Notes under the pieces: model-generated
Database searches by the model: none
Seen by the model: the letters and a program-made list of their open reading frames with translations, nothing else
What the model was told of the DNA's origin: nothing
From: Myrica gale
Taxonomy: Eukaryota; Streptophyta; Magnoliopsida; Fagales; Myricaceae
Direction of reading: 5' to 3'
Assembly: GCA_963930655.1 (NCBI GenBank)
Contig: OZ005603.1
Span: forward strand, 27,108,201-27,172,200
DNA length: 64,000 bases
Made by a program: the position numbers and the translations under genes
Shown here: in pieces, positions 1 through 11,691 of the stretch
Layout of the letters: every line of letters starts with the position of its first letter
Numbering within the stretch: the stretch's first letter is position 1

Positions 1-1163
1 TCACCTGAGAGTGAAAATCAGCAGTAGATTGGCCAGGCTGTTGATGCATTTGATACAACTGAGATTCCAGCTGAAACTCGAGAGCGGCATCACTAGAGCA
101 GTTGTATCAGTTGGCCAAAAATTCCCAAGCAAGGTGGCCATAATCGACGACCAATGAGAAAGACCGACATCTGCTGAGCCCAAGCATTATAGTTGGAGCC
201 ATCCAAAAAAATGTCGATAGGTCGAGTGATACTAACGTCATTAGTGGCAGCCAAAAAAGATGCTAATCGAAGTAGATCAAACGGAGGGCACGGTTGAGAT
301 CAGCGCGAAAAACTGTGGGGGTCCGGCGACGACCGGAGGTGGCGGCGGACGCCTGTCGGAAGTGGTCGACGGCGGAGTACGACGGTGTACAGCGGTGGCG
401 TGCGGCGGTGTACGGCTGCCACTGTCGGTGAACAGGTGGCAGAAGATGCGGAGCCGGGCCGGGTCGGAATTGGGCTTCACTGAGCATGTCGGGCTGGACG
501 AAAACAGGCCGACGGGAACAAGACTGGGTTGGGCCGGAGATAGAAGTGGGCTGCTACTGGACTGGACCGGAAGAGATGGTGGGCCGGACCGGAGAGGGCG
601 CGTGCTGCCAGACGCAGGGCGTGTGGGAGCGCGTGAAGAAAAGTAGGGATGGCGCGTGTCGGCACGTGCGAAGAAGGCCAGAGCGGCAAAAACAACCGGC
701 GTCGCGTGAAGGCGCGTGTAACCTCAGAACAGGGTGTTCTTTCCATCAAACAAGATTATGAGACCCTGAGAATCGGTTTAAGGTATTGAAATACCAAAAA
801 TTGAGAAACAGAGGTCCGAATTTTGGGGAAAGAATAACAAAACTGAAGTACTCACAAGAAGAAAGCCAGAGAAATCGATTTAAGGTATTAACATACCAGA
901 AATTGATTAAGAAGACTCTGATATCATGTTGAAATAGAAGAAAGAACAGAGAGAATGAAGAATACTTCGTATATTCAGAGGTGTGTTTAAACAGTACAAT
1001 GACCCGTCCTCTTATAGGAGGAGGGAGAGATCTATAAAAGGTAAGCGGAATCAACATAATAATTACAAATCACAATCAGAATATCTTCCTGATTCAAGAA
1101 GATCACAGAAGATATATTTTCATTATCTTCCGAAATCAGGAAGATATGGACAATATTCTAACA
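1..1163 (-). mobile_element. Ty1/Copia LTR retrotransposon fossil (5' LTR, leader, start of gag)
   Basis: The element reads right to left and is cut by the window edge. An LTR lies at 927-1163. Directly inside it is a sequence like the tRNA-iMet primer site at about 914-926, then a leader, then a stretch coding for the start of a Copia gag protein (about 1-300). Gag signs are a segment like LDGSNYNAWAQQMS near 180-215 and one like QPGQSTADFHSQ at the extreme left. The leader at about 290-720 is unusually GC-rich. The element is broken, with several interruptions in gag, and only one end is visible. Its age cannot be judged without the other LTR. Confidence 0.75.
927..1163 (-). repeat. 5' LTR of the Copia fossil
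   Basis: This 237-bp segment, read on the minus strand, begins TGTTAGAATATTG and ends TTTCAACA, the TG..CA ends expected of a Copia LTR. It is followed at once by TGATATCAGAG, close to the tRNA-iMet primer-site consensus TGGTATCAGAG. The partner LTR lies outside the window. Confidence 0.75.
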
Positions 1164-2261
1164 CATTGTGAGAGAAATTTTTGACACTATCGAGAATAAA
1201 ATCATTTTACAACGTTTTTAGAAGATGAAAGTCCGTAGGATCCAATTACCATAACTCAGTATTATAAGCAAATAGTTCAGTAAGTGTATTTCATTATTTT
1301 TAATGTTTTTAGTTCTTAATTTGCGATATTGTAATTTTAAGACATTTTTTACATTATGTGAATTTTGTAATTTTGACTTAAAAATTCGACCTCACTCATT
1401 TTATATCCTAGATACGCCACTTACCCCAAGCAAAGAAGAAATTAAGCAGGCCGGCTAGAAGCCAATTAACAGAAGACTAAGAGAATATTATAAAAGGAAT
1501 AAATTTAAATTCTTGGAGACCCACAAACTACGAGGGTTAGTTTCCTAGTTCACATCGCTAGGTAGGCAGCTTAACATAAAAGTCAAGGTCATGTGAAGAT
1601 TTGCTGAGCCTAGAGAGACGCCGGCATGCTTTAGAGGAAGAAAGTGGAAACTTCCATACAGTCGTTCCGTAGACTTGGGAGTCTCTCCCACGCAAAAAAG
1701 ACCAAGTCCTTAGTCGCATGAAATCAAAACCCCTCTTCTTCTTCTTTTTTTTCTTTTTTTTCTTTCATTTGCAAATTAAAACCCTCGTATAAATTATAGA
1801 AAAAAATCACTTATATTGACCGAATATGGCCATCGTGTCAGCGTGAGATGATTGACTTCGTCCTAATTTTATTATCAATCAATTAGGAAGACTTTCGAAA
1901 GTAATTAATATTCCACAATACAAAAGAAAAAATTGACACATTGCATTCCTATTTTCAAAAATATATTGGATTGAAAGAATAATATATCTAATTCTAGCCC
2001 GATTGAGAGTGCTCACCGAATTACTTTTCAAAAAACAAATCTTATATTTGGTATAATTTTTTGTAAGTTTGGTTCACAATTCAATTCGTTATGTCTACAA
2101 TTCAATTCAATTGGTTTGATCTATAGAACTACATTTATGGTGGGAAGACCCAACTGTGCAAATGTAAGGATGAGATTACAAGGGAGACTTTATTTATAAG
2201 TATCTTATTACAATAGCTTACATTGCTTTAGCAATGTGGGACTCTAATACTTTTAAAAGTT
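1164..2261. other. AT-rich spacer, no gene seen
   Basis: No coding exon, RNA gene or clear transposon end was recognised. It holds a pyrimidine-rich tract near 1735-1770 and otherwise AT-rich unique-looking sequence. Confidence 0.5.
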
Positions 2262-2596
2262 AAATACATTTTTACCTCAAACTACTAATTTTGTTACATT
2301 TCGTCCCTCAGCTACTAAATGTTTACATTTTGCACACCACTGTTACTTTAGACATGAATTGCTATTTTGGTTTAATGAATTAATGATTTTATTCTCATCA
2401 TTTTTTTTATTATGTATGGGGTAAAGTTGTTATTTCACAAAGCTAAAAAACAACAATTTTCATTCAAAATAATTATGGTGGAGGGTGGAAAGTGTAACTA
2501 GATGGTAGTTAAGGAACGAAATGTAAAGAAATCAATAGCTTGGGGTACAAAGTATCAAAACTCAAATAGTCAGGGAGTGAAAAATATGTTTTTCTA
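2262..2596. mobile_element. MULE-type palindromic MITE, decayed
   Basis: The left end, about 90 bp with phrases such as TTTCGTCCCTCAGCTACT, is repeated in inverted form at the right end with substitutions, so the unit folds on itself. The related direct flanks (CTTTTAAAAG on the left, ACTTTTAAG on the right) look like a decayed target duplication of about 9 bp. It encodes no protein. It resembles the palindromes at 10978 and 53949 in design. Confidence 0.55.
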
Positions 2597-2689
2597 CTTT
2601 TAAGTATTATTGATCTTCAGCTTGATCATTAGAACTTGTTTGTGTTTAATTGGTTGTTTATTTGGATGAACTGGATATCAATATTACTT

Positions 2690-3335
2690 TTTGAACTAGG
2701 AGGTTTTAAACTCAATACAGTACAACCGAACCTATAGGGGGTGAATATGTGCTTTTAGATTCTTTTTTCGATCTTTCACTTTGTTGCACAATTTACAAGA
2801 ATATCAGCATGTTCAAGAACCTATAAAATTTTATCAAGATTTATATGTATATGCAGAATCAAGTAAATCTTTGAAGCAATTAATCTTTTAATCAAGGCTT
2901 CAAGATATTCAAGAAAACTGTCTTTTAACTTCAGAAAATAATTGACAGATTGATATTCAATCTAAAATCAATACATTAACAATGTAAATCAACAACAATC
3001 ACAACACACTTGACACACTGATTGGTATCGAAGAGAAACCCTTTGAAGACACGCTTCAAAAGGAAAAGCTCTACGGGCCTTGTGGCTGGGAAAAGTATTC
3101 ACTAGAATGAGAACTCGAAATTACAAAGTGATCCGTTAACAGTACACAAAACCCTTGCTACTCTAACACATCGAATTTCTTACCCACATCTTGAATCTGG
3201 TTCAGCAAACCTTGCTGGTACCGAAACCCGATCTCATCCATTCTTCATCTATAGCACTTCACTGTTGATCTTGAACACAGTCTTCCCAGTGAACCTCACT
3301 TCTACTGCCACCAGATCAATGACACTCAAACCTTA
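2690..3335. repeat. Unclassified dispersed repeat
   Basis: The segment has a phrase (ACCTATAGGGGGTGAATA) that I associate with dispersed plant repeats and no open reading frame of note. I could not find its ends or its class. Confidence 0.25.
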
Positions 3336-3337
3336 TT

Positions 3338-5500
3338 AGTCGGTGTGTAAAACCGAAAACCCTGTCCAAATTTTGGACCGAAATTCGGTAGGAACAGATT
3401 TTTGGTTGGCATAAAATGATGGACCGGACTGGACCGGACCATTTATAAGTGGTCCATACCGGTTTCATTTTATTTTTTCATTTAGTTTTTTTTTCATTTT
3501 TAGCTCACAATTCACATCCTAAGATTTAAAAAAATAGGTATAAATGTCTCAAAAAATAGAGCACTATAAGTCAAAATATAAATGACTCAAACATGCACAA
3601 ACAAATACATAAATAAACTAAAAAGCTTGCAAATGTCCCAAATGAGTCTATTCCTCAAGTCTTGCTGGTGGTTGATGTCCCAAGTTCACTTGTTGTTGTG
3701 TTATTGCTTCCCATTTTTGCAAATTTAGATGTCAATAAATGTTAAAAACAAATAAATATAAGTAAAGCATAGAGAAAATAAAAAGATAATTAAAATTACA
3801 AACACATTTTATTTACCGGAATTCATGTCATAACTCTCGATACAATCCAAAGTTTCTTTAATGTTAATTGGTTCCTTTTCATCCACAGTCGTGGAGCTAA
3901 TGAACTCCGAAACGGATCAAATACATGTCCCTCGTACTAAAAGCGGACTCTGAAGACACAATGGAGATAGGGATAGCCAATACATCTCGTGCAATCCTAG
4001 CAATGACGGGATATCGTAAATCATTATCCTTCCACCATGTCAATATGTCAAAATTCTTGTCTGGAGTAACAAGTGGATCAACCAAATACCGATTAATTTC
4101 TAAGTTTGCATTGTGACTTGATGAATATGTTCCAAACGACACAGTCGTGGTCCAACAATCCTCAAATAAAGTTAGCTTGTTGCCAGAATCCACAACCAAT
4201 GGATGAGGAGGAGGAGGTATACTACTGGTAGATGAATGCACCTGAGCTTGAGGTAACCCCAATGCATATTCATCAAATAATGCACGAAACAAATCACTTA
4301 TACTAGTCACCAACTTCTCTTCCTCTATTCCACCATACATCAACTTCATCATTTGTCTCATTACTTATAACTTAGAATGTGGATCAATCACATTTGCAAT
4401 AAATATCAACAAATTTAACCTGTCATTACTCCCCAATATTTTTGGTACTTAACCATCATAATATTAACTATGTCTTTCAATCTTGTGTCCGTACTTTGTG
4501 AATAACAACACAAATGGGAATGCACCCCATAGAGTCCATGGAAGTATGAATTCGAAGTAACATACAAAGAACCATAAAATTGCACCGTAGCATCATAAAA
4601 AGAGTTCAAGAAACTTGCAAAATACCCTTATTTCTATCCAGTCCTCTCTTGTTGGAGGTTCGAAGTTCCTCTTATCACACTCACCTTCAGTAAAATGTGG
4701 AAGATAATCAACATCATCACTCTCCATTCTATCAAAAGCAAACTCATACTTCTCAGCAACATCCAACAACAAATCAGTAGAGTTTCAACGAGTCGAGACA
4801 TCAAGGCACAATCTCTTGGAAAATTCGATCAACTCCTTCTCAACACATTGATTAAACTTGATAAGTCTTGAAGGAGAAGACTGCACATACCTAATTGCAT
4901 CTCACAAAAAACAAGTAAACAACAGTAAGAAATAACGAATTTCTAATAAACGAATTATGCATAGTACTAAGAAATGAAAAAAATACATACTTAATTGCAT
5001 CACGAACCCTTGTAATCATCATTTATCTTCAACCCATCACCAACCACAAGATTCATAATATGCGTCGCACATCTCATGTGAATGTAAAGACCATTCAATA
5101 TATTACTTCGTAGATGCATCTTCAAGTAACCAATAGATGTATCATTTGAAGAAGCGTTACTTCGTTGATGGTCATAATCTTGTCAATGCCTCAATCATGT
5201 AAACACTCCTCCACTTGCACCCCAATTGTATCTCCTTTTGTGTTTATCAAGCAAACGGAAGCTTATCACTCTTTTCTGCAATTTCCATTCATTGTCAATC
5301 TAATGGGCAGTGACAACCATATAGCTCAAATTCTGAATCGAAGTCCAAGCATCAGTGATGAGACAAACTCTACTGTCACAAGCCCTAATCATACACTTCA
5401 ACCATGCTTTTGATCCTTAGAAATGTCAATACAAGTCCTAACTATAGCTCAATCCGAACATTCTGGAGCAGATAATGATTTCTAATTTTCTATAGTTATG
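3338..5500 (-). pseudogene. Truncated hAT transposase (RICESLEEPER-like)
   Basis: Coding stretches read on the minus strand. Near 4415-4609 is the RNase-H-like/DUF4413 part (FYDATVQFYGSLYVTSNSYF, RLKDIVNIMMVKYQKYWG). At 3897-4361 is the C-terminal hAT dimerisation domain (NFDILTWWKDND, VLAIPISIVSSESAFST). More N-terminal pieces continue up to about 5470, including a segment like TDAWTSIQNLSYMVVTAH. The frame is interrupted several times and the N-terminal BED zinc finger was not found. Subterminal CCGGACCGG-type motifs at 3400-3470 probably mark the 3' end of the element. The other end was not found. Confidence 0.8.
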
Positions 5501-5903
5501 TCCAAGGGAGTAAGCTATCTTCTAATAGGATTTAGGCTGTTCACAAGGGACAGACAATTTGATCAGTAAGATTTGGGCACCAAAGGGGCATTGCGATTGT
5601 AAAGAAAATTCTATTGGGCCTTGATAGAGACCCTAAGCCCATACCCAACCCAACCTTCCCAACTTGCAGCTCCACTTGTTATTTGTAATCCCTCGTCCTT
5701 CTGGAAATCATTGATCACAGACAAAAGAAAGCTGTACGGATGCTGAAGCAAGGATAAGTGGGACCCGACGTATCAGAAATGGTTACCAACCTCACAATCC
5801 CTCCCTCGCTGCGCAACACAATCCCAGTAGTCCCTTCTACGAAGAGGGAAAAAATCAAGAAGAAGGTGAAGAAGGTGGAGAGAATCAAGAAAAGCAAAAA
5901 GCC

Positions 5904-7969
5904 ATGGTTTCAGTAGCAGCAGCCACAACAAGAACACCATCCCATCTCCTATTCTCAAGTTCTCGTTCCATCTCTCATATCTCCCCTTTCCAACTCCGCG
6001 TCTTTGACTCCAAGACAACTGTTGTTCCATCTCCCTACAACAATAACAGTAAGAGCAAGAAACATGTGGCTGCGGGGTTTCGATGCATGGCTGTGGGCGC
6101 AGCAGAGGCGGAGACAAAGAAAAGAAGTGTGTTTGAGATTCAGACGCTGACGAACTGGTTGTTGAAGCAAGAACAAACAGGTGTGATTGATGCTGAGCTA
6201 ACTATCGTACTGTCGAGCATTTCCATGGCGTGCAAGCAGATTGCTTCTTTGGTGCAGAGAGCCAGTATTTCCAACTTGACTGGAGTACAGGGTGCTGTCA
6301 ACATTCAAGGGGAGGACCAGAAAAAACTGGACGTCGTCTCAAATGAGGTTTGTAGGCCCCATTGTTTGCAGTAATTAACTACGTATAAAGGGAAAACGAT
6401 CTTCAATAATATAGCCCATATGCTGTAAGGACTAAGTTCCTCCATATCTCGTAAGGACTATATTCTCTAAATTTTTAAATTGTCCAAACAATTTAGACCA
6501 TGTAATTTGGTCTGCGAAATTACAACTAATCGTCATCCATGTTTTAAGACCTCCAATCCTGAGACATTTCCTCTCTTTCCTGATTGAATGGGACATATCT
6601 GTAAACATTAATGTCACAACGTTGTTAGTTTTACTTCACACAAACATGATTTAAAAGTAATTAACACGAAACATTGTCTTATACTTAAAACAACTACCAA
6701 CAAGGTTTGAAGTTCATTGAGCCTTGGTTAACAGAAGCAGGAATGGCTTTGGACCTGAAAAAATAACAACTGAAAAAATAACAAAACAGTTTCAGTTGCC
6801 GGGACTTGAACCCGGGTCTCTCGGGTGAGAGCCGAGTATCCTGACCAACTAGACTACAACGGATTGGTGTAAGCCAAACGCGCTTTATAGTTTTTAGTTG
6901 TAGAATATTATGTAGCCACTATTCACCTAGAACATTGAATTTTCTTGTATCAATCACAGGTTTTCTCCAGTTGCCTGAGATCAAGCGGACGGACGGGGAT
7001 CATAGCGTCAGAGGAAGAGGATGTGCCCGTAGCAGTGGAAGAGAGTTATTCCGGCAACTACATTGTCGTATTTGATCCTCTTGATGGTTCATCCAACATT
7101 GACGCAGCAGTGTCCACCGGCTCTATCTTTGGTATATACAGCCCAAATGATGAGTGCTTAGCAGACATTGGTGACGATCCCACCGTAAGTCCACCTCCCC
7201 CTGATTGAATCCCAAACGTACATTGTGATTATAATCATTAGTACTTTGGTATGATGGTCTCAATCATTTGAACATGGATTTGGCAGCTTGACAGCGCGGA
7301 ACAGAAGTGCGTTGTGAGCGTCTGCCAACCAGGAAGCAACCTTCTTGCTGCTGGCTATTGCATGTATTCAAGCTCCATAATCTTTGTGCTCACAATTGGT
7401 AATGGCGTATTTGCATTCACTTTGGACCCAATGTACGGGGAATTCGTGTTAACTCAAGAGAATATCCAGATACCCAAAGCAGGTAAAATCTATTCATTCA
7501 ATGAAGGAAACTACCAGCTTTGGGATGACAAGTTGAAGAAGTACATTGATGATCTCAAAGACCCAGGTCCCAGTGGAAAGCCGTACTCTGCTCGGTACAT
7601 TGGTAGCTTGGTCGGTGACTTCCACCGGACGATGCTGTATGGTGGAATTTATGGGTACCCTAGAGACAAGAAGAGCAAGAACGGGAAGCTGAGACTTCTG
7701 TATGAATGTGCACCAATGAGCTTTATCGTGGAACAAGCTGGAGGGAAAGGGTCAGATGGCCATCAGAGAATACTTGACATAACACCACTCGAGGTGAGTA
7801 TGATTATAACTATTTTTCTTTTATGAGCTTCTGCATTTCCCTTGTCAAATTTTAAAAACTAGGATTGTGGTTTTGATCGCCTCTGTTTTTTGGACAGATC
7901 CATCAACGTGTTCCGCTATATATTGGAAGCGTGGAGGAAGTGGACAAAGTGGAGAAGTATTTAGCTTGA
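5904..7969 (+). CDS. CFBP1: Chloroplast fructose-1,6-bisphosphatase
   Basis: Hydrolyses fructose 1,6-bisphosphate to fructose 6-phosphate in the stroma, in the Calvin-Benson cycle. Four exons, 5904-6347, 6960-7184, 7287-7793 and 7898-7969, all phase 0, give 415 residues. The first ~58 residues form a Ser/Thr-rich transit peptide. The metal and phosphate motif FDPLDGSSNID holds Asp187 and Asp190, and the conserved metal-ligand Glu is at 372 in FIVEQAGG. The redox loop typical of thioredoxin-regulated plastid FBPase is present, with Cys214, Cys231 and Cys236; the last two are five residues apart, as in pea. The first two are 17 apart, slightly fewer than I recall for pea. The ending GSVEEVDKVEKYLA fits the family. 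Intron 1 (6348-6959) carries an antisense tRNA gene. A degenerate tandem copy lies 3.7 kb downstream. The product is clear; its exact rank among plastid isoforms is less so. Confidence 0.93.
6791..6863 (-). tRNA. tRNA-Glu (anticodon CTC)
   Basis: The 73-nt minus-strand sequence folds as a cloverleaf. It begins TCCGTTGTAGTC, has the anticodon stem-loop CTCGG-CTCTCAC-CCGAG with anticodon CTC, a box B of GGTTCAAGTCC, and no intron. One acceptor-stem pair is mismatched (3' side CAACTGA against the usual CAACGGA), so it may be slightly decayed. It lies wholly inside intron 1 of the FBPase gene, on the opposite strand. Confidence 0.9.
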
Positions 7970-8568
7970 TTAAGATGTGATAGAGGAGTGTAATTTTGTT
8001 TGTAAAGACGATCTTTCATGCAAGATATACTCTAGGTTGGAATAAAGAAAGAAAGCAGAAATATGTTATTGTTCTCTGCATGTGTCAAATTCTTTTCCTG
8101 GGAAATTTACTGAGGGTCTTGCATGCACAGAGGATTCAAGCAAAACCTTAAGCAAATATTACACCAAATTTTCTCACAAAATTTGGCAATGATAGGGCGC
8201 CTAATGGATTGCATAGGACTTTCTGCAATACGGTCCACTTGAGTTTTGATGCAGACTGGCGATGGACTGAACCAATAGAGAGACAGAGACGACTATTGTC
8301 GTTAGGACCATCGGCCGGAGAAGCACTGCTAGCCTTGAAAAAAGAAGCCCTGCAATCTCTAGCTGGGAACTTAAACAAGCATTGCATATTTAAGCTATTA
8401 GTTACGAACTAAGATCCCGGGGGAACAGGTGAAACAGTAATAAATCCGAACACAAAGGCAAACCATTTAGAGCAAATTTCGACAGTTGGGTTACTAATAC
8501 GGCAATTAAATTTAACAAGAGACATCCTTGCTTAACCCATAATCGGATCATTCTATATATGATTTTAG
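7970..8568. other. FBPase 3' UTR and spacer
   Basis: The 3' UTR follows the TGA at 7967-7969, with AATAAA at 8041-8046 as a likely polyadenylation signal. No further gene was seen. Confidence 0.5.
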
Positions 8569-10246
8569 GTTAATTACACTTCACATATATGAAAATTTTC
8601 AACTTAGTATGCTTTTTTAAAAATACGTTTTGCACCCCCTAATTGTCATAGTTTTTGTAATTTATACCACAAAGTATTAAACTTAACGGATTGCACCCCA
8701 CACTAGGGCTGTACAATGCCACCGGGAAATTCCGGTGGCACCGGCACCGGCACCGGGTTTCCGATTTTTGGTCTAACCGGTGCCGTTGTAGGTTTGGTTT
8801 TTTGAAAAAACCGGCGGTTCCCGGTTTAACCGGCACCGGGTTTCCCGGTGTAGGTTAAACCGGGATTTTTTTTTTAGTTTTTTTATTTTAATTTCTACTC
8901 AATAGTTTAAATTTAGTTTTACCTCAAGAAATAATATTCTAGAAGCATGACAAGGTTCACTCAATAGTTTAGTTTCACTTGAATATTTGAGATTTGTTGT
9001 TAGTTTTGTCTAATCAAATGCTTACATTCGAGTTACCAAGAAGCTTGCTAGGTAAATGAACTAGTTATTTAGAATTTTGGTAGAAAAATTACAAATTTAT
9101 TGTATTTAAAAGGGTATATATGAAGGCATTGGAATCATAATTAAAGAGTTTAATGTCAAACTTTGGTAAGTACATCGCATATTACAAGTCAAGAGGTTGA
9201 GATTCTACCACAAAAAATTTTAAATCAATGTATTAGTTTAAAAGTTTTTATGAAATATTAACAAATTGTCTAAATTTTAAAATTGACAAATCACTATTAA
9301 ATTTATACCATGCTTACAAAATCAGTCATTCAATTACATTTTAGTTCAAATTTCTAATACATTTTAGTTCAAAAATTCATATAGAGTCATCACGTTTGAC
9401 AAGCGCTCGAGCGCCCTTTGAAAAAATTCAGACAGAGTCATCACGTTTGACTAACGTTAGACAAACGCCTTAAAAATTGTCGAATTTTTTTATTTTCCTT
9501 GTGAAATCAAGGGAAACTCTATTAGGTTTTGAACATGTTTTAAATTTGTTATTGATTTGTTAATTAGAGGGAAAACACATATTCTCCCATCTAAGTGTTG
9601 TTAGGGTCTAAACTGGATTTTTCAAAAGATAATAGTTTCTATTTACAGTGACGTCTCTATTACTTTGGACTTTAAATTCTCATCTTATCTTTTAAGATGA
9701 TCTTTAATTTTATTGATTTTGGAATTTGGATTTCATTAGTTTAGATTTTATTGATATATGATTAATAGACCAAAAGAAAAAAGAAAAAATACATTGGGCC
9801 AAGTACGTAAAATGCTAAAAAAAATGGCTCAATATTAATGTAGGATAACCGGAAACCGCCACCGCTAAACCGCTACCGCTAAGAGCCGGTTTTTGCCCTT
9901 AACGGTGTAAGTGTAGGTGGTAATTTTTTCAAAACCGGCCTACCCGGTGTAGGTGCCGGTTTTGGCCAAAACCGGCACCTACACCGGGGTTGTACAGCCC
10001 TACCCCACACTACCAATGCGTTTAGACTTTGCACTCCATGTTATGATCCCGTCGTTAAAATAAATAAAAATTGAGTCACTGATCATTATCATAATCTTAA
10101 TGGTAAGATTGTAATATAGGGTTTAAAGTACATACGTTAATAGTTTAGAGTGCAACATATGGAGTTTAGTAGTTTGGGTGCACATTGCAAAAAATGTAGT
10201 AGTTAAAAAGTACAAAGTATAATTGTTTCAAAATTATAATTCACAG
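8569..10246. mobile_element. MULE-like MITE split by an inner hAT element
   Basis: The outer halves, about 8569-8703 and 10003-10246, have imperfectly inverted ends: GGTTAATTACACTTC on the left, and the inverse of a segment ending near GTTAACTCAAAACT on the right. Both carry the TTTGCACCCC-type phrases seen in other palindromic MITEs here. Without the insert it would be about 380 bp. No protein is encoded. Confidence 0.5.
8704..10002. mobile_element. Non-autonomous hAT element, 1.3 kb
   Basis: The ends are inverted: TAGGGCTGTACAATGCC on the left and GTTGTACAGCCCTA on the right. It is flanked by a perfect 8-bp target duplication CCCCACAC (8696-8703 and 10003-10010), the hAT hallmark. The subterminal regions are packed with CCGGCACCGG-type repeats, as usual in hAT ends, while the middle is AT-rich without a transposase. 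It landed inside an older MITE. Related but worn pieces lie at 10550-10800 and 17853-18050. Confidence 0.85.
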
Positions 10247-10549
10247 GTTAACTCAAAACTATAAAATTCACAAGAAATCTAATATACATTTTTTTAGTAA
10301 CAAGAGAAATTATACCACAAAGATTTCCTTAGAGTTAGCCAATCCAATTAGAACACCACAGAGTTTTAGACAATTGATTTGCTCAGATTTCCTTACTAGC
10401 TACTTTTCTTTCAACAGAAGAATTCCAGCAAAACAAAGATCTTATTGCTTATATATACACTTCAGTGGCCAAACAGAGAAGAAATGTGCTGCTAAAATGT
10501 GCTGCTAAATTTCTAGAATGGTATCCCAAAAAGAACTAATATTTTTTTA

Positions 10550-10800
10550 GTCCAAGCACAAATTAGTTTTTACTTTAGATTCTCAAATTATCTTTTAAAA
10601 TGTCCTATAATTTTATTAATTTTGAATTTCATCCGTTTAGATTTTATTGATAGAAGCTCAATAGACCAAGTGCATAAAAAATTTCATTGAACCAAGTGCA
10701 TAAAAAATTCAAAAAATAATTAAATATAAATATCGATAACAGAAAATCGTCACTGTTAAAACTGCTATAGTTAAGGCCAGTTACCGTAATTAACAGTGAT
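10550..10800. mobile_element. Diverged fragment of the TAGGGCTGTAC hAT family
   Basis: This runs parallel to positions about 9650-9900 of the hAT element at 8704-10002. Shared phrases include TTTAGATTTTATTGATA and a distorted form of the ACCGCTAACCG region. It is strongly diverged and lacks terminal repeats, so it is an older relic of the same or a sister family. Confidence 0.6.
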
Positions 10801-10819
10801 GGTGACTATAGATAATATT

Positions 10820-11395
10820 TAATGGTGTGTTTGAGTGACAAAATTATATGGTGATTAAAATTTTGGATATAGAAATCGATGAAAAAGTGAAGAGAGAGTG
10901 AAAAAATTGGTTAAAAAGTTTATGAGAGTTACTAAAAAAAGTGAAAAGAGAAATTTTTGTAATGATGATAAAATTTTGGGATAAGTACACTTTGCCCCCT
11001 TGTCTTTGAGGTCATTTACACTTTGCACCCCAATGTTTTATTTTTGATACATTGGACCCATTATCTTCCACATTTTTGCAATCTGGACCCCGTACCCAAT
11101 TTGCCGTCCAAATCGACGGATTTCGTCAACACATAAAGCGGTCGACCGGCTCGTCATGCCTCTCACGTTACCTTAATTTGTAGCGGTCGATCGGTTCACG
11201 TATTGACGAAATCCGTCAATTTAGACGGCCAAATCGGGTACGGGTCCAGATTACAAAAATGTGGAAGATAATGGGTCCAATGTATCAAAAATAAAACATC
11301 GGGGTGCAAAGTGTAAATGACCCCAATAACAATGGGGCAAAGTGTATTTATCCCTAAAATTTTAGAGAGCCAAAATTTTGATTACTGAAACTTTA
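10820..11395. mobile_element. Tourist-like MITE interrupted by a palindromic MITE
   Basis: The left end GGTGTGTTTGAGTG and the body phrase GATGAAAAAGTGAAGAGAG match the Tourist-like family found elsewhere in the window (33996, 34192, 35905 and others). Its body is split at 10978-11363 by a 377-bp palindromic element with its target duplication. The right end is worn. Confidence 0.55.
10978..11354. mobile_element. MULE-type palindromic MITE with 9-bp target duplication
   Basis: The arms, about 150 bp each, are nearly perfect inverted copies, from GGGATAAGTACACTTTGCC on the left to its counterpart GCAAAGTGTATTTATCCC on the right. A perfect 9-bp duplication, TAAAATTTT, flanks it at 10969-10977 and 11355-11363. 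Long inverted ends with 9-bp duplications point to the Mutator superfamily. Arm similarity suggests a fairly recent insertion. Confidence 0.85.
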
Positions 11396-11691
11396 GAAAT
11401 CTGCTCATCCGGTGAGTATTATTACATAGACATCGCTACCGGTTTGAGCAGCTGTACTCCGGATAATAACGTTACCCCCTTTTGAGAAAGTTTTTTTTTT
11501 CCTTTAGATCATCATAACATGCCTTGTTTTTTCCTTTAATTGGATAAGAATAATAAGATCGTCACAGTCCGATGGAACATCACGCACATCCACTACCAGA
11601 CCAATTTACTCCATCCTCGCTAACCACAATCACACATTTGTCGCACAGGCAAGATAAGCAGGGCCCTGTAACCCGAAGAAGCAGAGAGAGA

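Noticed and set aside
260-761. Overlapping open frames on both strands in the GC-rich leader
   Set aside because: They arise from high GC content within a Copia leader and show no protein family.
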